Source of the DNA: DATEDA01 sp963754305
GTDB lineage: Bacteria; Pseudomonadota; Gammaproteobacteria; Burkholderiales; SG8-39
Direction: 5' to 3'
Length of the DNA: 64,000 nt
Assembly: GCA_963754305.1 (NCBI GenBank)
Contig: CAVWFR010000024.1
Span: 62,001-126,000, forward strand
Of this stretch, positions 43,473-50,731 are shown piece after piece. The notes beneath the pieces were generated by a model. That model worked only from the letters and a program-made list of their open reading frames with translations, was not told the DNA's origin and searched no databases. Each line of letters opens with the position of its first letter. Positions within the stretch are counted from its first letter, which is position 1. Made by a program: the position numbers and the translations under genes.

Positions 43473-46400
43473 GTGTTCTCGAAATTCTTCATCGAGCGGC
43501 CGATCTTCGCGATCGTGGTCGCGACGCTGCTCACCCTCGCCGGGGCGGTATCGCTCACCGGCCTGCCGGTCCAGCAGTACCCGAATATCACGCCGGTGCA
43601 GGTGACGGTCCAGGCGACCTACCCCGGCGCCGACTCGCGGACCGTCGCCGAGTCGGTGGCCGCGCCGATCGAGACCCAGATCAACGGCGTCGACAACATG
43701 CTCTACATGTCGTCGACCAGCTCGTCGAACGGGCAGATGACGCTCACCGTCTACTTCTCGCTCGACACCGACCCGGACATCGCCCAGGTCCAGGTGCAGA
43801 ACCGGGTCAACCTGGCGACGCCGCAGCTGCCGTCGGCGGTGGTGCAGCAGGGCGTGAACGTCCAGAAGAAGTCGTCGTCGATCATGATGCTGGTCGCGGT
43901 CTACGCGAAGGACGCGCGCTACAGCCCGGAGTACGTCGCGAACTACGCGAACGTCTACGTGCTCGACGCGCTGAAGCGGGTGCAGGGCGCCGGCCAGGCG
44001 CAGATCATCGGCGTGGCGAGCCAGGCGATGCGGATCTGGATGAACCCGGACCGCATGGCTTCGCTGCAGATCACCACCAGCGACATCCAGAACGCGATCG
44101 CCGCCCAGAACGCGCTCTTTGGCGCCGGGCAGATCGGTCAGCAGCCGACCGCCGCGCCGGTCGAGCTGAGCTTCCCGGTGGTAACGCAGCGGCCGTTCAC
44201 CGATCCAAGACAGTACGAGAAGATCATCCTGCGCGCGAGCCAGGACGGCAGCGCGATCGTCCGCGTCGGCGACGTGGCGCGGGCGAGCGTCGGCCTGCAG
44301 CAGTACATCGTCGACAGCCGGCTCAACAATCAGCCTGCGACCTTCATCGCCGTCTACCAGCAGGCGGGCGCGAACGGCCTCGTGGTGTCGGACGCGATCC
44401 GCAGGACGCTCGAGGAGATGAAGAGCCGCATCCCCGACGGCATCGAGACCGTGATCGCGCTGGACACCAACGATTTCGTGCGGATCTCGATCGAGGAGGT
44501 CATCCACACCCTGATCATCGCGATGATCCTCGTGGTGCTGGTGGTGTACCTCTTCCTGCAGAGCCTGCGCACCACCTTCATCTGCGCGGTCGCGATCGTG
44601 GTCGCCCTAGTGACCACTTTCGCCGGCATGCTCGCGCTCGGCTTCTCGATCAACCTCCTCACGCTGTTCGGCCTGGTGCTCGCGATCGGCATGGTGGTCG
44701 ACGACGCGATCGTGGTGGTCGAGAACGTCGAGCGGATCATGGCGAAGGACCACCTCGCGCCCAAGGAGGCGACCATCAAGTGCATGAGCGAGATCGGCAG
44801 CTCGCTCGTGGCGGTGGTGCTGGTGATGGCGTCGGTGTTCGTGCCCGCGGCGTTCCTGCCCGGCACCACCGGCCAGCTCTACAAGCAGTTCGCGATCACG
44901 ATCGTCGTGTCGGTGGCGGTGTCCGGGCTCGTCGCGCTGACGCTGACGCCGGCGATGTGCGGCGCGCTGCTGCGGCACTCGTCGCCGCCGCAGCGCGGGC
45001 CGTTCGCGTGGTTCAACCGGCAGGTCGATCGCATCACCCAGGCCTTCGGCCATGCCGTGACGATCATGATCAAGCGCATGGTGGTCGCGCTCATCCTGCT
45101 CGTCGGATTCCTCTACTCGATCTATCACCTCTTCGCGAGCGTGCCGACGAGCTTCGTGCCGAACGAGGACCAGGGCTACGCCTTCGCCCTGGTCATCATG
45201 CCCGACGCGGCGAGCCTCGACCGCACGAGCGCCGTCGCCGAGCGCGTGGATGCGATGATCGCGAAGATCCCCGGCGTCGACCGGCGCTCGATGCTGAGCG
45301 GCTTCAGCCTGGTCGACAACGGCTACAAGCAGAACGCCGCCACCTTCTTCATCACCTTCCGCGACTTCAAGGAGCGCTACGCGTCGCTCGCGACCGCGAA
45401 GGCGGAGAACGCGCGCACGATCCTGACCACCCTTTACCGGGAAGTGCAGGCGATCGAGGGCGCGATGGTGTTCCCGGTGCCGCCGCCGCCGATCCCCGGG
45501 ATCGGCACCACCGGCGGCTTCGAGTTCTGGGTGCAGGACACCACCGCCGGCGAGCCGGCGCGGCTCGACGATCTGACGCAGGAGGTGATCCGCAAGGCGT
45601 CCGAGCGGCCCGAGCTCGCCGGCCTGCACACCACGTTCCGCTCGACCACGCCGCAGCTCCGTGCCGATGTCGACCGGGACAAGGCGACGCTGCTCGGCGT
45701 GCCGGTCGAGGACGTGTACAGCGCCGTCCAGGCGCAGTTCGGCTCGATCGCGGTCAGCCAGTTCATGCAGTACAGCCAGGTGTGGTGGGTGATCCTGCAG
45801 TCGGATGCGCCGTACCGGCAGACGCCCGAGGACCTGACCCGGCTCTACACGCGGAGCAAGAAGGGCTACATCCAGGACCAGCGCCTCGCCAAGCAGGACC
45901 AGACCGCGACCCCAACGCTGATGGTGCCGCTTTCGGCGCTCGTCACCACGAGCTGGGTGACCGGCCCCGATCTCCTGCCGCACTTCAACGGCTTCCCGGC
46001 GGCGAAGATCAGCGGCAACGCCGCGCCGGGATACAGCTCGGGCCAGGCGATCGCCGCGATGGAGGACGTCGCCCGCGAGGTGCTGCCGCAGGGCTACACG
46101 TTCGCCTGGTCGGGGCTCGCGTTCGAGGAGAAGAAGTCGGGCGGGACGTCGATGATCGCGTTCGTGTTCGGCCTGATCATCGTCTTCCTGGTGCTCGCCG
46201 CCCAGTACGAGTCGTGGACCCTGCCCGGCGCGGTGATGACCGCGGTGCCGTTCGGCATCCTCGGCGCGCTCACCGCGATCTGGCTGCGCGGGCTGGAGAA
46301 CGACGTGTACTTCCAGATCGGCCTGCTGGTGCTGATCGGCCTCGGCGCGAAGAACGCGGTGCTACGCGTCACCGCGGCAGTGGAGCTGCGCAAGCAGGGC

Positions 46401-46721
46401 AAGTCGATCATGGAAGCGACGATCGAGGCCGGCGAGCAGCGGCTCCGGCCGATCATCATGACTTCGCTCGCGTTCGCGTTCGGCGTGCTGCCGCTCGCGA
46501 TCGCGGTCGGCGCCGGCGCGAACGCGCGCCACTCGATAGGCACCGGCATCCTCGGCGGCATGCTCGGCGAGACGACGCTCGCGATGCTCTACGTGCCGCT
46601 CTTCTTCTACATCTTCGACCGGCTCAACGAGCGGAAGCGCGCGAGGCAGGAGAAGGCGGCGGTTCCCGCGCCCGGCGCGGCTGCGCCGAGCGCCCCGCAC
46701 GCGCCGCGGGGGGACGGCTGA
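43473..46721 (+). CDS. RND multidrug efflux pump, HAE1/AcrB family
   Basis: A 1082-residue inner-membrane proton antiporter. The opening FSKFFIERPIFAIVVATLL is typical. The proton-relay pair Asp-Asp lies in GMVVDDAIVVVENVERI (TM4). Late motifs are GLGAKNAVL and RLRPIIMTSLAFAFGVLPLA. In TM10, the usual KNAxLIVEFA appears as KNAVLRVTAA, so Ile, Glu and Phe are replaced by Arg, Thr and Ala beside the conserved lysine. The start is GTG at 43473, where the conserved N-terminus begins. The adaptor gene precedes by 13 bases and the outer-membrane gene overlaps by one base (TGATG). Confidence 0.94.
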   Translation: MFSKFFIERPIFAIVVATLLTLAGAVSLTGLPVQQYPNITPVQVTVQATYPGADSRTVAESVAAPIETQINGVDNMLYMSSTSSSNGQMTLTVYFSLDTDPDIAQVQVQNRVNLATPQLPSAVVQQGVNVQKKSSSIMMLVAVYAKDARYSPEYVANYANVYVLDALKRVQGAGQAQIIGVASQAMRIWMNPDRMASLQITTSDIQNAIAAQNALFGAGQIGQQPTAAPVELSFPVVTQRPFTDPRQYEKIILRASQDGSAIVRVGDVARASVGLQQYIVDSRLNNQPATFIAVYQQAGANGLVVSDAIRRTLEEMKSRIPDGIETVIALDTNDFVRISIEEVIHTLIIAMILVVLVVYLFLQSLRTTFICAVAIVVALVTTFAGMLALGFSINLLTLFGLVLAIGMVVDDAIVVVENVERIMAKDHLAPKEATIKCMSEIGSSLVAVVLVMASVFVPAAFLPGTTGQLYKQFAITIVVSVAVSGLVALTLTPAMCGALLRHSSPPQRGPFAWFNRQVDRITQAFGHAVTIMIKRMVVALILLVGFLYSIYHLFASVPTSFVPNEDQGYAFALVIMPDAASLDRTSAVAERVDAMIAKIPGVDRRSMLSGFSLVDNGYKQNAATFFITFRDFKERYASLATAKAENARTILTTLYREVQAIEGAMVFPVPPPPIPGIGTTGGFEFWVQDTTAGEPARLDDLTQEVIRKASERPELAGLHTTFRSTTPQLRADVDRDKATLLGVPVEDVYSAVQAQFGSIAVSQFMQYSQVWWVILQSDAPYRQTPEDLTRLYTRSKKGYIQDQRLAKQDQTATPTLMVPLSALVTTSWVTGPDLLPHFNGFPAAKISGNAAPGYSSGQAIAAMEDVAREVLPQGYTFAWSGLAFEEKKSGGTSMIAFVFGLIIVFLVLAAQYESWTLPGAVMTAVPFGILGALTAIWLRGLENDVYFQIGLLVLIGLGAKNAVLRVTAAVELRKQGKSIMEATIEAGEQRLRPIIMTSLAFAFGVLPLAIAVGAGANARHSIGTGILGGMLGETTLAMLYVPLFFYIFDRLNERKRARQEKAAVPAPGAAAPSAPHAPRGDG

Positions 46722-48193
46722 TGCGCCGCGCCGCGATCGCTCTCTCGGCCGCGCTCGGCGGCTGCATGGTCGGCCCCGACTACCAGCGGCCGGAGGTGTC
46801 GGCGCCCGGCGCGTTCCGCTACGAGCCGCAGCAGGTCGCCGAAACCGCCGACACCGAGTGGTGGAAGCAGTTCGGCGACCCGGTGCTCGACGGCTACATC
46901 ATCGAGGCGCTCGCCCACAACCGGAACGTGCAGACCGCGGTCGCCAACGTGGAGCAGGCCGCCGGCGTGCTCACGACCACGCGCTCGCCGCTCTTCCCGC
47001 AGCTCAGCTACCAGGCGGACGGCACGCGGCAGCGCTACAGCGAGCTCGTCCGCTCGCAGCAGCTCGCCGCCGCGGTAGGCAGCAACCCGGCGACGACCTA
47101 CCAGGTGCTCGCCGGAGCGACCTGGGAGATCGACCTGTGGGGGCGCATCCGGCGGCTCACCGAGTCGGCGCGCGCGCAGCTGCTGGCCACCGACGAGGCG
47201 CGGCGCGGCGTCGTGCTGTCGGTCACCGCCTCGACCGCCTCGACCTACATCCAGCTCCTCGGCCTCGACGAGCAGCTCGCGGTCTCGAAGCGCACGCTCG
47301 GGACCTACGACGAGTCGGTGAAGCTGTTCGAGCTGCAGTTCAAGTACGGCCAGGTCTCGCGGATGAACGTCGAGCAGGCGCGCTCGCAGTACGAGACGGC
47401 GGCGGCGCAGATCCCGCTGATCGAGAACCAGATCGCCCAGACCGAGACCGCGCTCTCGATCCTGCTCGGCCGCAACCCCGGTCCGATCGCGCGCGGCAAG
47501 CGGCTCGACGCGCTCGCGCTGCCCAGCGTGCCGGCGGGCCTGCCCGCGCAACTCCTCGAGCGCCGCCCGGATCTCCTGCAGGCAGAGGAGACCCTCGTCG
47601 CCGCGAACGCGCAGATCGGCGCGGCGAAGGCGCAGTACTTCCCGACGATCTCGCTCACCGGCACGTTCGGCACCGCGAGCAACGACCTCAACAACCTCTT
47701 CCGCGGCTCGTCGCGGGTGTGGAGCTACGGCGGGTCGATCGTCGGCCCGATCTTCACCGGCGGCGCGATCTCCGGCCAGGTCGCGCAGGCTGAAGGCGCG
47801 CAGAAGGCGGCGCTCTCCTCCTACCTGCTCGCGATCCAGAACGCGTTCGGCGACGTCGAGAACGCGCTCGTCTCGAACCAGAAGCTCGGTACCCAGCTCG
47901 AGGCCCAGGGCCGGCTGGTAACGGCACTCTCCGAGTACTCGAAGCTCGCGCGGCTCCAGTTCGATGGCGGCTACTCCCCCTACTCCACGGTCCTCCAGGC
48001 CGAGCAGCAGCTCTTTCCCGCGGAGCTGAACCAGGCGAGCATCCGCGCGCAGCTCTACGCGTCGTTCGTCAGCATCTACCAGGCGCTCGGCGGCGGGTGG
48101 GTCGACAAGGCCGACGAGCTGTCGCCGCAGCCGATGGCAGGCAGTCTGCCGCCGCGCGACCCGCCGAGCGCAGCGGCGACGCCCGAACGCTGA
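46721..48193 (+). CDS. NodT/OprM-type outer-membrane efflux lipoprotein
   Basis: A 490-residue channel component. The signal ends ALGGCMVGPDYQRPEV, the NodT-type lipobox with cysteine near 15. WWKQFGDPVLDGYIIEALAHN, ATWEIDLWGRIRR and two TolC-like helical repeats follow, including LPAQLLERRPDLLQAEE. It should form the trimeric duct for the pump encoded just before. The ATG overlaps the pump stop codon by one base, so expression is coupled. Length agrees with the family. Confidence 0.94.
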   Translation: MRRAAIALSAALGGCMVGPDYQRPEVSAPGAFRYEPQQVAETADTEWWKQFGDPVLDGYIIEALAHNRNVQTAVANVEQAAGVLTTTRSPLFPQLSYQADGTRQRYSELVRSQQLAAAVGSNPATTYQVLAGATWEIDLWGRIRRLTESARAQLLATDEARRGVVLSVTASTASTYIQLLGLDEQLAVSKRTLGTYDESVKLFELQFKYGQVSRMNVEQARSQYETAAAQIPLIENQIAQTETALSILLGRNPGPIARGKRLDALALPSVPAGLPAQLLERRPDLLQAEETLVAANAQIGAAKAQYFPTISLTGTFGTASNDLNNLFRGSSRVWSYGGSIVGPIFTGGAISGQVAQAEGAQKAALSSYLLAIQNAFGDVENALVSNQKLGTQLEAQGRLVTALSEYSKLARLQFDGGYSPYSTVLQAEQQLFPAELNQASIRAQLYASFVSIYQALGGGWVDKADELSPQPMAGSLPPRDPPSAAATPER

Positions 48194-48262
48194 AGGCGTC
48201 GGCGGAGATGTAGCGGGAGCGCGGTCGCGGCGTGCCGCTGCGCTTCGGGCAAAGCGGGCGAT

Positions 48263-48291
48263 TTGCCTGTTTTGGCTGTTTTGGCTAATAT
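48263..48291 (+). promoter_or_regulatory. Promoter of the antitoxin operon with tandem 9-bp repeats in its spacer
   Basis: TTGCCT (48263-48268) and TAATAT (48286-48291) are separated by 17 bases. The repeat TGTTTTGGC occurs twice without a gap (48268-48276 and 48277-48285), filling exactly the spacer. This is a likely binding site for the antitoxin, whose ATG lies 77 bases downstream. Sequence and spacing are seen directly; regulation is inferred. Confidence 0.7.
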
Positions 48292-48368
48292 GTGAGCGTG
48301 CCTGCCGGAGCCCGTGGCAGTCGTCCGATGGTGACTCGCAGTCCGGCGATACTCGAGGAGAGCTCTGC

Positions 48369-48725
48369 ATGAGCGTCCCCACCCGCTTCCGGAACCACCG
48401 CGGCGAGCTCGTCGATGCGCCCGCATTCTCGGCGAGCGATGCCAAGAACGCTTTCGGCCACATCCTCGACACCGCGGCGCGTACGGGGATGGTGACCATC
48501 ACCCGGCACGATCAGACCAAGGCGGTGGTGCTGTCGATCGAGGCGTACCAGAGCCTCGCGATGGCGCGCGAAACCGCGCTCGATGCGCTCGCGGGCGAGT
48601 TCGACGCCATGCTCGCGCGCATGCAGGCGCCGGGCGCGCGCAAAGCGATGCAGTCGGCGTTCGATACGCCGGCGGCCGAGCTGGGCCGGATTGCGGCGGG
48701 TCGTGCCCGCCGCAAGCGTGGCTAG
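48369..48725 (+). CDS. Phd/YefM-type antitoxin
   Basis: A 118-residue protein. After a short leader, the segment FSASDAKNAFGHILDTAARTGMVTITRHDQTKAVVLSIEAYQSL has the Phd/YefM layout, read here as SASDAKNAFGHIL, then VTITRHDQTKAVVLS. The C-terminal helices (EFDAMLARMQ, AMQSAFDTPAAELGRI) would bind the toxin. Its end is basic (RARRKRG) and overlaps the toxin frame by 23 bases. Such antitoxins autorepress; tandem repeats lie in the promoter spacer upstream. Confidence 0.85.
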   Translation: MSVPTRFRNHRGELVDAPAFSASDAKNAFGHILDTAARTGMVTITRHDQTKAVVLSIEAYQSLAMARETALDALAGEFDAMLARMQAPGARKAMQSAFDTPAAELGRIAAGRARRKRG

Positions 48726-49371
48726 GCGGGCGAACCGCCGCGGCAGGATCTATGTTCTGGCAGGCGCCAACGGCGCGGGCAAGAGCAGCATCGGCGGCGA
48801 AGCGCTGCGGGAGGCCGGCGTCGAGTTCTTCAACCCGGACCAGGCCGCCCGGCGGATCCGCGCCGCGCAGCCGGGCCTGACGCCGACCGAGGCAAACAGC
48901 GCGGCGTGGCATCAGGGGCGGCGGCTGCTCGAGACGGCGATCGCCGGCCACCTCGACTTCGCGTTCGAGACGACCTTGGGCGGCGAAACGATGACCGCGC
49001 TTCTCGAGCGCGCCGCCGAGGCCGGGCTGGAGGTGCGGATTTGGTATGCCGGGCTCGACGGCCCGGCGCTGCACCTCGAGCGCATCCGGCGGCGGGTCGC
49101 GAAGGGGGGGCACGACATTCCCGAGGCGGACGTGCGCCGGCGCTACGACGCGAGCCGGCTCAACCTCATACGGCTGCTGCCGCACCTCATCGAGCTCCGG
49201 CTGTACGACAACTCGACCGAGGGCGATCCGGATGCCGGACGGACGCCTGCGCCGAGGCTCTTGCTTCACTGGCGCTCGGGACGCATCGTGTCACCGCGCG
49301 AATTCGGCGCCACGCCGGAGTGGGCGAAGCCCATTCTGGCCGCGGCGATGAAGCGCGCGGGACGCGCCTGA
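48703..49371 (+). CDS. Zeta toxin-like P-loop kinase
   Basis: A 222-residue P-loop protein. Walker A is GANGAGKSS near residues 21-29. The following FFNPDQAARRI and DFAFETTLGGETMTALLERA match zeta-toxin/AAA_33 kinases, where an Asp contacts the substrate. ADVRRRYDASRLNLIRLLP and the LYDNST strand are also typical. Zeta toxins phosphorylate UDP-N-acetylglucosamine; some relatives are chromosomal with other partners. The start is GTG at 48703, overlapping the antitoxin end; a GTG at 48718 is an alternative. Pairing with a Phd-like antitoxin rather than epsilon is notable. Confidence 0.85.
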   Translation: MPAASVARRANRRGRIYVLAGANGAGKSSIGGEALREAGVEFFNPDQAARRIRAAQPGLTPTEANSAAWHQGRRLLETAIAGHLDFAFETTLGGETMTALLERAAEAGLEVRIWYAGLDGPALHLERIRRRVAKGGHDIPEADVRRRYDASRLNLIRLLPHLIELRLYDNSTEGDPDAGRTPAPRLLLHWRSGRIVSPREFGATPEWAKPILAAAMKRAGRA

Positions 49372-49441
49372 TATCGCGCTCCGCCAGACCGTAACGCAAA
49401 TGCGCTATCGGCGATCCTATTAAAGGCCCCTCACCGCTTTT

Positions 49442-49710
49442 CTAGCCATCGTAGCTCTTCGCGTTCTTCCGTTGACTAAGCGCTTTCTGAACTCGCTGCC
49501 CCGCCGGCGCATGGAAGCCATACCAGGAGAGCACAGTCGTCTCCGGATAGCCGGCCTCGGCTATCGTGGGTACGTCGGGCAGCAACGGCGAGCGCCGGTC
49601 GCTCGTATTGGCGAGCGCTCTCAGCTTGCGGCTCTTGACCGGCGGAATGGCGACCGACGAGGGGATGATGGCCATGGTGACCAGCCCGTTGATTCTGGCC
49701 TCCCATCGTT
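49442..49710 (-). pseudogene. Fragment of a Bug-family binding protein gene
   Basis: In one minus frame, INGLVTMAIIPSSVA, VKSRKLRALANTSDRRSPL and LPDVPTIAEAGYPETTVLSW followed by YGFHAPAG match the middle of TctC/Bug proteins (about residues 190-260), where the family has SGKLRALAVTS and PDVPTxxEAG. After that the sequence departs (QRVQKALSQRKNAKSYDG) and stops. Both ends of the gene are lost. It lies directly downstream of an intact Bug gene. The remaining bases 49372-49441 show nothing. Confidence 0.78.
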
Positions 49711-49747
49711 CACGGCGGGCGCCGGCGATTGGCCGCTGGTTCGAAAC

Positions 49748-50716
49748 CTACTCGAACTTGATATTCGCTTCCTTCACGATGCGGCCGACTTTCTCGGTCT
49801 CCGTACGGATGTGATCGGCGAACTGCTCCGGACTGCTGCTTTGCGCGGCCAGCCCGAGGCTCGCCAGGCGTTCGCCGACCTCCGGGGTCGCAGCGATTTG
49901 CCGGAGCGCTTCGTTGAGGCGGCCGACCGCCTCGGCCGGCGTGCCGGCGGGCGCAAGGATGCCCCACCAGTTGGTGAAGCTGAACCCGGGCACCGATTCG
50001 CCGATGCCCGGCACATCGGGCAGTGCGGGCAGGCGCGGCCCGGTCACTGCCAGCGCCTTCAGCCGTCCGGCCTTGACCTGTGCAAACGCCGCGCCATCGA
50101 CCACCACATCGACGTGCTCGCCGATCAGGGCGGTAACCGCCTGCGCGCCGCCTTTGAACGGTACGTGAACGACGTCGATCTTGGTCATCGAGCGTAGGAG
50201 CTCGAAAGCCAGGTGGCTGGGGGCTCCGACGCCGGACGTTCCGTACGTGAGCTTGCCGGGCTGGGCGCGAGCGAGGGCGAGGAACTCCGTGAACGTGCTG
50301 GCCGAGAACTTCGGATTCGCGGTGACGACGATCGACACCGTGCTTACCAGGCCGACGGGGGCGAAGTCGCTTTGCGGATCATAGGTCACGTTCGGGTTGG
50401 CGAACTTGGCGATCACGAGCGAACCGAGATCGCCGATCGTCAGGGTGTACCCGTCGTTCGGCGACTTCGCGGCGACGCCGAGACCCAGGGTGCCGGCCGC
50501 GCCGCCGCGGTTGTCGATAACCACCGGCTGACCGATGCGTTCGGAGAGATTCTGCCCGTACAGACGCCCCACGATATCGGTGTTGCCGCCCGGCGGGTAC
50601 GGGACAATCAGCTTGATCGGTCGCGACGGATAGGGTTGCGCAGCGGCCCATGCGGGCAAGAGGCAGGCAGTGATCAGCGCCCAACCCGCAAGTGTCTTGA
50701 ATAGCGCCCTCGTCAT
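49748..50716 (-). CDS. Bug family tripartite tricarboxylate transporter substrate-binding protein
   Basis: A 322-residue periplasmic receptor. The signal peptide (to about 26) is followed by AQPYPSRPIKLIVPYPPGG, the Bug first-strand signature. Later motifs are NRGGAAGTLGLGVAAKSPNDGY-type (read as NRGGAAGTLG and SPNDGYTL) and LPDVPGIGESVPGF. Bug proteins bind carboxylates and usually far outnumber TctAB permeases in betaproteobacteria. Fifteen bases downstream of an arylsulfatase gene on the same strand, so its ligand might be a desulfated product. No permease is adjacent. Confidence 0.92.
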   Translation of the reverse strand: MTRALFKTLAGWALITACLLPAWAAAQPYPSRPIKLIVPYPPGGNTDIVGRLYGQNLSERIGQPVVIDNRGGAAGTLGLGVAAKSPNDGYTLTIGDLGSLVIAKFANPNVTYDPQSDFAPVGLVSTVSIVVTANPKFSASTFTEFLALARAQPGKLTYGTSGVGAPSHLAFELLRSMTKIDVVHVPFKGGAQAVTALIGEHVDVVVDGAAFAQVKAGRLKALAVTGPRLPALPDVPGIGESVPGFSFTNWWGILAPAGTPAEAVGRLNEALRQIAATPEVGERLASLGLAAQSSSPEQFADHIRTETEKVGRIVKEANIKFE

Positions 50717-50731
50717 CGCTGCCTCCCCGGC

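Noticed and set aside
44780..46720. Plus-strand open frame inside the RND pump gene joining the outer-membrane gene
   Set aside because: Only the part from 46721 encodes the NodT-like protein; the upstream portion is an out-of-frame shadow of the pump.
46607..48502. Minus-strand open frame of about 630 codons opposite the outer-membrane factor
   Set aside because: Low-complexity Arg/Glu-rich composition and complete overlap with a recognised gene.
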